Shown here one piece after another: positions 10,660 through 20,864 of a stretch of DNA of 64,000 nt (position 1 is the stretch's first letter; every line of letters begins with the position of its first letter). Both the position numbers and the translations under genes were made by a program. The stretch is from assembly GCF_000715075.1 (NCBI RefSeq), contig NC_134082.1, positions 107,548,399-107,612,398 on the forward strand, given 5' to 3'. The DNA comes from Nicotiana tabacum. Lineage: Eukaryota > Streptophyta > Magnoliopsida > Solanales > Solanaceae. The notes beneath the pieces were generated by a model. The model searched no databases. It had not been told where the DNA came from and was given only the letters and a program-made list of their open reading frames with translations.

Positions 10660-12664
10660 TTCTTTTTATACTGGTTTCAATGACATGACATGCATGAGGA
10701 ATCTTCGGCCCAGTCTTAAAAGTCAATCTAATTCTGAAATAATAATCCAAGAAATAGAGTGTGATGATGAATCAGAATATGATGAGGATGAAGCCTTTGA
10801 AGAGATTAGTAAGAAACTAAGTCATTATGAGGAAAAACCCAAACCTAACCTAGATGATACAGAAGCAATCAATTTAGGGGACCCAGATAATGTCATAGAA
10901 ACTAAGATAAGTGTCCATCTTGAATCGTAAATCAGGGAAGAGATAATTACAACACTGTTTGAGTATAAGGATATTTTTGCATGGTCGTATGATGACATGC
11001 CAGGCTTGAGTACCGATTTTGTGGTCCATAAATTGCCAATTGATCCAGCATTCCCTCCCGTCAAGCAGAAGTTGAGAAAGTTCAAAACCGATATGAGTGT
11101 GAAGATTAAAGAAGAGGTCACAAAGCAGTTTGATGCAAAGGTCATTCGAGTCACATGGTATCCCACATGGTTAGCCAATATTGTGCTTGTGCCAAAGAAA
11201 GATGGTAAGACCAGGGTGTGTGTTGACTACCGTGATCTCAGCAAAGCAAGTCCAAAAGACAACTTCCCATTACCAAACATCCACATCCTGATCGATAATT
11301 GTGCCAAGTATGAGATTGGATCTTTTGTGGACTGCTATGCTGGGTATCATCAGGTTTTAATGGATGAGGAATATGCGGAGAAGATGACATTCATCACGCC
11401 GTGGGGAATATATTTCTACTGGGTCATGCCTTTTGGTTTAAAAAATGCTGGGGCAACTTACATGAGGGCAATGACAACCATATTCCATGACATGATACAC
11501 AAGGAAATTGAGGTTTACGTGGACGATGTGATCATAAAGTCCAGGAAGCAGTCTGACCACGTCAAAGATTTGATACAGTTCTTCCAAAGGCTCCACATGC
11601 ATAATCTTAAGCTCAATCTTGCAAAGTGTGCATTTGGTGTTCTATCGGGGAAATTATTGGGATTCATAGTTAGTCGGCGGGGCATTAAATTGGATCCGTC
11701 GAAGATCAAAGCTATCTAGGAATTGCCACCGCCAAAGAACAAAACCGAGGTGATGAGTCTGTTAGGGAGGCTGAAGTACATCAGCAAGTTTATTGCTCAG
11801 CTCATGACAACTTGTGAGCCTATCTTTACGCTGCTAAAGAAGGATGCTACGGTCAAATGGACTGATGAGTGCCAGGAAGCATTCGATAAGATAAAGTAGT
11901 ACTTGGCAAACCCACCTGTGTTGGTCCCGCCGGAACCTGAAAGACCTTTGATTCTTTATTTGACAGTCTTGGATAACTTATTTGGTTGCCTGTTGGGTTA
12001 GCATGATATCACTAGCAGGAAATAGCAAGCAATCTATTACATTAGCAAGAAGTTCACATCTTATGAGGTCAAGGATACTCCCCTTGAAAGGATATGTTGT
12101 GCCCTGGCTTGGGTAGCACAGAAGTTGAAGCATTATTTGCCTTCTTACACCACTTACCTCATTTCTCATCTGGATCCTTTGAAGTATATCTTCCAGAAGC
12201 CTATGCCCACAGAAAGGCTCACAAAGTGGTAAATCTTGATCACAGAGTTTGACATCGTATATGTGACTCGGACGGCGATATAAGCCCAAGCTTTGGCCGA
12301 TCACTTGGCCGAGAACGCGGTGGACGAAGAATATGAACCTTTGAAGACTTATTTTCCTGATGAAAAGGTGATGCACATTGACGAGGGAGAGAAAGAGGAA
12401 AAGCCCGATTGGAAACTTTTCTTTAACGGGGCTGCTAATATGAAAGGCATTGGGATAGAATCTGTACTCATTTCTGAAACAGGGCATCACTACCCTATTA
12501 CGGCTCAGCTTCGTTTCTATTGTACTAACAACATGGCTAAGTACGAGGCATGCATTTTGGGTTTAAGGCTAGCTGTAGACATGGGAATCCAGGAAGTCTT
12601 GTTCTTGGGAGACTCGGACCTTCTGGTGCACCAGATTCAAGGAGAATGGGAGACGCGGATTTAA
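10660..12664 (+). pseudogene. Ogre reverse transcriptase and RNase H (plus archaeal-type RNase H), broken
   Basis: All in frame 2. An acidic leader (10730-10930) with a TAA at 10928 precedes RT. RT contains the KDGKTRVCVDYRDL block, the VMPFGLKNAGATY block and the catalytic YVDD (11516-11527). The connection and RNase H region runs to about 12240, and the archaeal-type RNase H characteristic of Tat elements covers 12380-12664. Further stops are at 11717, 11897, 11999, 12023, 12230, 12281 and 12662. In the archaeal-type domain the first acidic residue is Asn (FFNGAAN, codon 12425) where the family has Asp. There are no frameshifts in 2 kb, only point stops. The enzymes would copy the RNA to DNA in the particle. 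Confidence 0.88.
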
Positions 12665-14135
12665 AGCTTATACCGTATCGACAATGTCTGCATGATCTTT
12701 GTCAATGATTTCAATCAATAGAATTCAGGCACATTCCAAGGATCCATAATGAGGTTGCCGCTGCTTTGGCTACCTTAGCGTCGATGTTGCACCATCCGGA
12801 CAAAGCTTATGTTGACCCTCTGCATATTCAAGTTCGTGATCAGCATGCCTACTGTAATGTGGTTGAAGAAGAACTTGATGGTGAACCATGGTTTCATGAC
12901 ATCAGGGAGTATATCAGGATGAGGGTGTATCCAGTACAAGCCACAAGCGATCAAAAGAGAACAATTTGTCATTTGGCGATTGAATTTTTCTTCAATGGAG
13001 GAGTTTTGTACAAAAGAACTCCAGACCTTGGGTTGCTAAGATGCATAGATGCTAGACAGGTCACTGCTATCATGATAGAAGTGCATTCCAGAGTCTGCGA
13101 ACTGCATATGAGTGGGTATGTTTTGGCAAAGAAAATTCTTCGGGCGGGTTATTATTGGCTCACTATGGAGCGAGATTATATCAGTTTTGTGCGCAAATGT
13201 CATCAATGCCAAGTACACGAAGATTTGATTCATTCTCCGCCATCTGAATTACACACTATGTCTGTGTAGTGGCCCTTTGTTTCTTAGGGTATGGATGTCA
13301 TTGGACCAATTGAGCCGGCAACATTCAATAGGCACAGGTTCATTCTGGTGGCCATTGATTATTTCACCAAGTGGGTTGAAGCTAAAACTTTCAAGTCTGT
13401 GACCAAGAAGGCAGTGGTCGATTTTGTTCATTCGAGTATCATTTGTCAGTTCGGAATCCCAAAGGCGATCATCACAGATAATGGGGCTAATCTTAACAGT
13501 CATCTGACAAAGGAAGTGTGTCAACAGTTTAAGATCATACATCGCAATTCCCCCAATATTGCCTTAAGGCGAATGGAGCAGTCGAGGCAGCCAACAAGAA
13601 CATAAAGAAGATACTTCGAAAAATGGTGCAAGATTCCAAGCAATGGCATGAGAAGTTGCCCTTTGCGTTGTTGGGTTATCGCACTGCTGTTCGCACTTCA
13701 GTAGGGGCAACTCCTTATTTGTTGGTATATGGCACTGAGGAAGTGATACCTGCGGAAGTTGAAATTCCATCCCTTTGGATTGTTGCTGAAGCCGAAATTG
13801 ATGATGATGAGTGGGTCGAAACCCGTCTGGAGAAATTAAGTTTGATTGATGAGAAAAGATTGGCAACAGTGTGTCATGGCCAGTTGTATCAGAAGAGAAT
13901 GGCGAGAGCGTACAATAAGAAGGTGCGTCCTCAAAAATTTGAAGTGGGTCAGCAAGTATTGAAACACATCCTTCCACATCAGGCTGAAGCAAAGGGCAAG
14001 TTCGCCCCAAATTGGCAGGGGCCGTTCATCATAATGAGAGTGTTGTCCAATGGTTCTTTGTATTTAATAGATATAGAAGGCAAATGTGTAGATATGGCTA
14101 TCAATTATGATGCCGTCAAAAGATATTATGTATGA
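12665..14135 (+). pseudogene. Ogre integrase, broken
   Basis: After a frame change near 12665-12766 the N-terminal zinc-binding domain is readable in frame 1 (His residues near 13084-13110, paired CxxC near 13198). The core starts at 13291 with the first catalytic Asp (13294). The second Asp is in ITDNG (13477). The third acidic residue, Glu in AVEAAN (13584), has been thrown into frame 3 by a frameshift near 13555. Frame 3 then stays open to 14135 through the C-terminal domain. TAG stops precede the core (13267, 13288 area). There is no chromodomain, as expected for Tat. The protein would insert the cDNA. Confidence 0.87.
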
Positions 14136-14460
14136 TTTCATTGGTTTGTCTAAATTGTTTGTACTTGGCATATTTTGAAGATTGGAATGACGAAGGCATT
14201 TTGTTCTGCTAACTAAACACTTTATCCTTTATTACCCCTTTGAGCCTTATTTATTTCCTTTCATACCCCTATTTTGGAATCAGTAGCAAAGTTCATAAAC
14301 ACGAGCACAAAGGTGAGTAAAGAAAAAAAGAGAAAAGAAAAGAGAAAAGAGAAAGAAAAGAATGGAAAAGAGTGAAAAAAAGAAGAGAAAAAAAAGAGAA
14401 AAGAAGAAGGAAAGAAAAGAAAAGGGAAAAATCAAAACAACAAAGTAATTCCTATGTCAT

Positions 14461-14525
14461 GAACTATGTTCGACCTGATACTTTTTAAGGATACGTAGGC
14501 AGCCTCACGGTTTGGTCCCATCAAA
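14461..14525 (+). ncRNA. Structured motif copy 3
   Basis: It has GAACTATG, CCTGAT, a weak CTTT/AAGG stem, TACGTAGGCAGCC and GTTTGGTCC, then A-rich text. It lies after the integrase stop and directly after the purine tract. The stem is the weakest of the five copies. Confidence 0.5.
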
Positions 14526-14790
14526 ATAAAAATCCAAAAAGTCCCCAAGCAAAGAAACTGGGGCAGAAAGTTGTGGTTGTTGTAAGAAATCTGATTCCAA
14601 AATTTGTAATTTTGAACCCATTCAGTTTGTTTTGAGCCTTTGTGATACCCTTTCTTTCTACCCTATCCAAAAGTCCACATTACGGTCCAAAGAAAGACCT
14701 TCCGACCAGTCTTCGAGAGATGCCGAGTCGAGCAAGTAGAGGTGACTCATATCAGGGGCAACACTTTGTTTTAAGCAAGAAAATGAAAAA

Positions 14791-14973
14791 ATGAGAGAGT
14801 CTTATTGGTGAAAACCCTCACGGGCACCGTAAGGCAATGGGAAGCTGAGAGAAATTAAAATGAGAGAGTCTTATTAGTGAAAACCCTTACGGGCACCGTA
14901 AGGCGACAATGAGTTGAGGGATGAATAAATGAGAGAGGTTTGCTGGTGAAAACGCTTCAGGGCACCGCAGGCC
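14791..14973 (+). repeat. Three 69-bp direct repeats
   Basis: Units start at 14791, 14860 and 14929 with ATGAGAGAG and contain GGTGAAAAC and GGGCACCG(T/C)A. The period is exactly 69 bp. The third copy is the most diverged. Confidence 0.8.
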
Positions 14974-15723
14974 GAACATGGTCAGTGATTTGGTGAAGAA
15001 ATTGGGTTTGGAGATCTCGAGGAATAAAGTTTGTAAACTAAAAGGCGATTGGTTGAATATGCCTGGCTGATTAATCTGAAATGCATGTTATGATCATTGG
15101 TACCAGCTGCTCCACTCAGATAAGTCTTTTTCCCTTGTCTCCCTCAAACAGTCATCCAGTTTAGATTTTCTCTTTTATTCCTAACTCTCAAAGTCATTGT
15201 ATTTCATTTCTTTTAGGTTTATTTCTCTATGGTTTTTCAAATGTCAGCCTTGTTTAAGCAATTAAGAAAGGATTCAAAGCTTACTACCAGCTTCCAAATC
15301 GCACAAAGCAAAGTGCAACCAAAGCATACCAGAGATAGCATAATGTAGAGTGGAAATAAGGTGTCAGCGAAAGTTCCATTGGTCGAAGGGTTTAGTAATC
15401 TTGTAGGAGATACAGAGGTTCAGGTAGAAAGGTCAGAATTGTAAAACAACGGTTTTGGTGTAGAACACTCGCGTCGTCCAAGGTCTTGCGGTTGAGAGTC
15501 AGTCAGAAAGTCAAACTGTTCTTGGCCAGTTCAAGGCAACCAGTCAAAGCAAAGCACGGTAGCGGAGAGGCCACCTTTAGCAAGAATGCCACAAACTAAC
15601 CACCATATTTTAAACTTACAAGATTTTTCTTTGATTTGAAGAAGGGGCAGAAGATTTCATTTGTTTCGGAGAAACCTTCTGTAAAAAAAACAAGTACCAG
15701 ACAGGTTCGACCGTAAGTCCTCG

Positions 15724-16050
15724 GGACCCTCCTGGACAATGGGACCTAGTTTTAAATTCAAAACATTCATGAGTAACAAGATCTAGCATAAGCTTTACCT
15801 TGAGAAAATATAAGTTGGCTTTGAAGTCTTCATTCTTAGGATAGGATTCAATTCGAAATTTTTAGGACTCTCCTAAATAATGGGACTTAGTTTAAGACCT
15901 CCCTTAGATGCTGAGATTTAGCATAAGTTTCACAATTAGGAAGTTGAATTTAGCTCTGAAATTTTCACCCTTAATATGAGATTTGATTTTAAATTTCAGG
16001 ACCCTCATGGATAATGGGATTTAGTTTTAACACCTTCATAGATAACAAGA
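15724..16050 (+). repeat. Tandem array, about 134-141 bp period
   Basis: Units start with GGACCCTCCTGG-like text at 15724, 15865 and 15999, each followed by ATGGGAYYTAG and AGATTTAGCATAAG-like text. The third is partial and runs into the next array. Confidence 0.7.
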
Positions 16051-16052
16051 TT

Positions 16053-16830
16053 TAGTGGAGCTCACCTGGAGAACAAAGTGAAGCAATTCAAATTTCGAGG
16101 AGAAACAGTGCAAGTGTCGGTAATCAGGAGCCCACCTGGAGAACAAAGGGAAAGCAATTCAAGCGTTAGTAATCAGGAGCCTACCTGGAGAACAAAGGGA
16201 AGCAGTTCAAGTTTTGAGGAAAAACAGTGCAAGTGTTGGTAATCAGGAGCCCATCTGGAGAACAAAGGGAGAGCAGTTCAAGTGTCGGTAATCAGAAGCC
16301 CACCTGGAAAACAAAGGGAGAGCAGTTCAAGTATCGGTAATCAGGAGCCCACCTAGAGAACAAAGGGAGAGCAGTTCAAGTGTCGGTAATCAGGAGCCCA
16401 CTTAGAGAACAAAGGGAGAAGCAATTCGAGTGTGAGAAATCAGGAGCCCACCTGGAGAACAAAGGGAAAAGCAATTCAAGTGTTGGTAATCAGGAGCCCA
16501 CCTGGAGAACAAAGGGAAAAGTAATTTGAGTGTTGGTAATCAGGAACCCACTTGGAGAACAAAAGGAAGCAGCAAAGTTCAAAGCAAGATGGTACAAGTC
16601 CGGCAATCAGGCGCCCACTTGGAAAACAGAGGGAAAACAAGTCCAGTGTCGGAGGAAAAGAAGATAATTCAAATATTGGTAATCAGGCACCCACCTGGAA
16701 GAACAAAGGAAAAATAGCAATGTTCAAAGAAAGACGGTTTAGTTCAACAATCAGGTTCCCACCTGAAAAACAAAGGGAAACCACCTCAGAATTCAATTCA
16801 AGTCAGCAACAAAGGAATTTCACCTGGAGA
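16053..16830 (+). repeat. Tandem array, 49-50 bp and 67-76 bp units
   Basis: About thirteen units carry CACCTGGAGAACAAAGGGA followed by AGTGTCGGTAATCAGGAGC-like text. AATCAG starts lie at 16122, 16171, 16241, 16290, 16339, 16388, 16438, 16488, 16538, 16605, 16681 and 16749. Short 49-50 bp units are interspersed with longer ones that hold an extra 18-26 bp. Tandem arrays between integrase and the 3' LTR are a known trait of Ogre-type elements and a source of satellite DNA. Confidence 0.85.
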
Positions 16831-17025
16831 GCACAAGTCAACAAAGCAATAGAAACTGCAAATCAAGTTTGAAAGATATAGATAGGATTCTTATAATTCA
16901 TAGATCGTAGTTTAGTCTAGCTTCTTTTATTTTGTCTCGGTGTAATAAGGAGTTCAACAAGCAGTAGCAGCAGCAACAACAATGAAATCACAGCTTCCTA
17001 GTAGTCCTAGCTACCGAAACTTCTA

Positions 17026-17085
17026 GAACTACACTAACCTGATCCTTTATAGCCAAGGATATGTAGGCAACCTCTGAAGCAATGT
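17026..17085 (+). ncRNA. Structured motif copy 4
   Basis: It has GAACTACA, CCTGA, a perfect TCCTT/AAGGA stem with a 7-nt loop, TATGTAGGCAACC and GTTCGGTC, then a run of A. It lies 120 bp before the purine tract of the 3' LTR. Confidence 0.55.
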
Positions 17086-17188
17086 TCGGTCAGACTCTTT
17101 CAAAAAATGTTTCTCATGGAGTTTCAAACGGGCAAAAATCCCTCATAATTGCTATTTTATCTTTGCCCAAAAACTCTTCATGTCTCCG

Positions 17189-17204
17189 AGCGAAGAGGGG
17201 CAGC
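17189..17204 (+). other. Polypurine tract
   Basis: AGCGAAGAGGGGCAGC lies directly before the TGTGAG start of the 3' LTR, where plus-strand DNA synthesis would be primed. Confidence 0.7.
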
Positions 17205-18913
17205 TGTGAGCACGTGATTGTTGCCCTATATGAATTACTCCTATAGAATCCCAAAGAAATAGATTTTTCTTTTTAATTATTTGCCATTTTAGGAATTTTT
17301 GTAGAATTTTCTTAATTATTTGCATTTTTATGTGCATGTTTACTTTTATTTAAATCATGAAAATACAAAAAATACTCGCACTTGCATCTAGGATATATTT
17401 TTATATTTTTAGTTAATTAGTAAATTAGTTGTTTTATAAAAATGAAAAATCACAAAAAATGACTCACTTTGCATTTTTTAACTTTTAAATTTTAAAATTT
17501 GTAGTTCTTCTTTCAATTTAGGAGCTAATAAATTTTTGTAAATACTATAACAAGTAATTAGCTTAATTTGATAAGTTAATTTAGTTTAAGAGTTAATTTA
17601 GGTTTTAATTTAATTTGAAAAGGAAAAAGAAAAAAAATTGGAAATTGAAAAGAAAAGAAAAGAAAATAAGAAAGGCTGTGATTTTGGGCAAAATTCGTCA
17701 CAACCCAATTAAATTTCCCCCAGACCCGTTTAAAGTCCGGCCCAAACCACGCCCCTAACCCGGTTCAGCCCTCAGCTTTACCAAACGACACCGTTTTGAG
17801 TTCCATGACTTTAAGTCAATCACAGCCTTTCATTTCAATCCATCTAACGGTTGTGAACACTCTCTCATCTTAAATAAAATTGTTCGAATTCCATCAGAGA
17901 ACCTCGTACCCCTTCCATTTCATCTTTTTCAATTGAACCTTAACCCTAGCGCCACCCTAAATTCATCACCATCTCCGGTGACAGCGCCACCTCAAACCAC
18001 CTCCAAATTTATACCACAGAACCCTCATGACCTCCCCTTTTCCCAATCTCTGACTAGTTTCCCTCGAATCCCTTTAGAGTGTCTCGAATCCCTTTAGAGT
18101 GTCTCGAATCTTCGATTGAAGCAATTCGGCCGGAATCCTAAAAACCCCAAATCTCCCAAATCGTCTTCAATGAAAGATTAGGGTTGAAATGGGTTTTATT
18201 CGTCTGTTCTAAACGAGAACACAGGATTAATGCCAATTTTGGCTCAAAATCGAGGGTTTTGAAGATCCAGTCAAGTCCACTGTCAATCCGCTTTTTTCTA
18301 GGTATTTTCCAACTATTTTCTTTCTTTCCTCTTTCGTTTTATTCTCAATCTTCATCTCCTTCTGAATTTTTCCTATTTTTTTCTTGTTTTTTCTATCGTC
18401 TCTGTGTACATGCCATTTTTAAGTTATTTTTTTTAGTCAGCATGTTTTAGTTTATTTAATTCTATTGTTTGATTTTGCTCAAATTTCTTTCTATTTTTGT
18501 TTTCTTTTGATTCATGGCTTCAGGAGTTTTCTATAACTCTGTTGGCCCAGTTTCTTGATTGGTTTTTGTAGGTCTTTGAAATAAAACTTGGGCTCTGTCA
18601 GCAGAAGCCCAAAGAAGGGAAGGGTAAATGTTGTTTTGTCAGGCATGAGGTTTAGGTTTGGGTTTGGTTTTTGGGTTGTTTCGACCCATAAGTTGATTTT
18701 CTCTAAAGGTAATTATCAGCCTGGTAAAGGGTAATTTAGGGACTTTGGATAGAGGGAATCTCTTATAACACCTAGGAAGCTGCTAGGAAGGTGGGGTTAG
18801 GGTTAATTTCAACAAACAGAACCAAAATTCAAGGCTGAAAATGAAAGAATGAAAATTGGGGAAAGGGTTAATTGCTAAAACCCGAAAGCATTTCTGTTGC
18901 CTTAAAAGCCCTC

Positions 18914-18920
18914 TATATAA
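18914..18920 (+). promoter_or_regulatory. TATA box of the 3' LTR
   Basis: TATATAA, in the same context as at 1217. It could drive read-out transcription into 20777 and beyond. Confidence 0.55.
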
Positions 18921-20027
18921 GGTTGGTTTTCAGTAAAAATAAGGGGATTTTAGAGATTACAAGACTGAAAAAATTTAGAAACGGCTGACCTTCTTTTAGA
19001 CTCTAAAAATACTGAAAATTGTTTGAAACTTGCTTAGTTTGTTCTTTGAGTTCCCTGTTAGTCAGAATTTCTAAAAAGCTCCAAAGAACTGGGCTCATCT
19101 GGGTTTAAATTGGTTTGAAAGAAGCTTGGGTTTGCTGAGTTACTGAGCTTACTTACTGCTATTGCTAATCCCTCACTTTCATTGCTTTTCTCTTGATTTC
19201 CAGGTATTTCTCAAGCTATGGATAGCATATGAAATGTAAACATACAACTTGAATGTGAAACAGGATGAATACAAGCTGTTTATTGAGTTTTATTTCCCTG
19301 ATTCCTCCATTTCTTTCATATATTGTAATAGTTTAATCTTATGCATATTATATTAGCCTTTTAATGTTGGTGATATGGTATAAGGTGAATTGCTTCTGGC
19401 TTGCGTTTGATTCTGCTAAGAGTTTTGATGTGATTTTTAGATTCAGGGTAGTTGCATGTTAATCTCGCGGCATTTCTGCTACTGCTTGTATTAGAGAAGG
19501 GTTTAGTCGAGGTTTAAACTTCATACAATTTTTTATAAGCTAGCTTTGGATTGAATTAAGGGTGAATGTTGTACAACTTTGTTTTTCATATCATTAGTGC
19601 AATTGGATTCAAAACAATATTGCTCTTAGAAGTGTAATATGTTTTAGTAGTGCTTAAAGTTATTCTATCATGTTGCTATGTACTGGATAAAGTCAATGAG
19701 GCTCAGTTGGTATCTTTGAATTTTAAATGTCATTTGCGTTTGTGTGGACTCGATCTCGAGTTCCCCATTTTTTCAGCCTTTGTTTTTCATAAGGTTTGGG
19801 TTTCATTTGGGCCTAGATCTCGAGGCCACTTCGAAATGCGGAGATTTATGGCCTTGCAGTTCTTTGGGCCTATATTGAGCCCAGAAATTCTCACCAATAT
19901 TTAATAACTCATTGTGCTATTTAGTACCTTCTGCAATTAGCAACCCCAATTTAAGCTTTCAATTTAGATAAAATCGAGCCTCTTTAATTCACCTTAGTAA
20001 ATGCAGTGCTCTCCTTCAATTAGACTT

Positions 20028-20207
20028 GAGGCGTGCCATATTAAGCAAGCTATAATCTACGGCCCTCAAAAGATTATTTCAAACATCCTTTGAAAAAATA
20101 GACTTGAGGTGTGCCATTGCAGTAAATAACCCATGGCCCTCATATAATTGTTATTAACTTTTTTTTTAAAATCGAGGTGTACCATCAATTGAATTTTCCA
20201 TGGCCCT
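20028..20207 (+). repeat. Three bulged-stem repeats in 3' LTR
   Basis: Units at 20028-20067, 20106-20141 and 20174-20207 correspond to those at 2331-2512. Unit 2 has GCCAT/ATGGC here but GTCAT/ATGAC in the 5' LTR, so pairing is kept. Confidence 0.6.
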
Positions 20208-20864
20208 TGCAGACCTTGTTATTAATTTGAAATTTCGTAGTTACTTTAGGCGCATTATTTAAATTGATTTTTCTTTATTTATTAAATTCGGGTGTATATT
20301 TCATGTGATCCAATTTTAATTTTTAACATGGTTAAATAAAACGTGTCGTGAACCACGGGTGCATTTCATGTGGCGAGGCTTGCGATATGTTTTAAATAAC
20401 CTTGAATTAATTCTTTAAATAAGTAAAAACGGTTTCAAAAGTTAAAATGTACATAGGTTTAAAAGTGTTTTAAAATCAAATAAACAGGCTAATAATAACT
20501 GTTGAGCAACCGTGCTAAAACCACGGAACCTGGGAATGCCTAACACCTTCTCCCGGGTTAACAGAATTCCTTACCCGAATTTCTGTGTTCGCGGACTGTA
20601 AAACAGAGTCAATCTTTCCTCGATTTTGGATTTTTAAAATCGGTGACTTGGGACACCATAAATTATCCCAAGTGGCGACTCTGAATTTGATATAAATAAT
20701 CCCGTTTCGATTGTCATTTAAATTGAAAAAAACTCCCTTATACTCCTTCCGGGGGTAGAGAAAAGGAGGTGTGACACACATGTAAGTGTCCATTTTTTCT
20801 CTTTTCGTCTTTCGCATCTTTTTGCTTATTTCGAGCTAGTTAAATTATTTTCCCTTCCTTGCAG

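Larger units (their letters stand above)
14136..15722 (+). other. Post-integrase non-coding region, proximal part
   Basis: No ORF of note. It holds a long A/G-only tract (about 14318-14432), structured motif copy 3, three 69-bp repeats (14791-14970) and unique AT-rich text. Confidence 0.6.
1..20776 (+). mobile_element. Tat/Ogre-type Ty3/gypsy LTR retrotransposon, nearly complete, decayed
   Basis: Two long direct copies (1-3077 and 17205-20776) bracket a primer site complementary to tRNA-Arg, ORF1, gag, protease, RT, RNase H, integrase, a repeat-rich tail and a purine tract. About 480 bp of the 5' LTR lie left of the window, judged from the length of the 3' LTR. The extra ORF before gag, the long LTRs, the protease-RT intron and the tandem repeats after integrase are hallmarks of the Ogre branch of Tat elements. 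LTR copies differ by roughly 4% in a 150-bp stretch compared by hand (6 differences), so the insertion is not recent. All ORFs are interrupted, so the copy cannot be autonomous. It sits inside the minus-strand element that resumes at 20777. Confidence 0.93.
17205..20776 (+). repeat. 3' LTR, complete (3572 bp)
   Basis: It starts TGTGAG after the purine tract and ends GTGACA at 20776. It matches the 5' LTR. It has a TATA box at 18914 and a private tandem duplication of a 20-bp unit at 18071-18110 that is single in the 5' LTR. The following five bases, CACAT (20777-20781), are the expected target duplication; the other copy is outside the window. Confidence 0.93.

Noticed and set aside
11978..12490. 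170-codon minus-strand ORF
   Set aside because: It lies opposite the RNase H coding sequence; no family resemblance.
13564..14010. 148-codon minus-strand ORF
   Set aside because: It is the shadow of the integrase reading frame on the other strand.
16053..16830. CRISPR-like array of about 50-bp units
   Set aside because: The units are contiguous repeats without unique spacers, inside a plant retrotransposon tail.
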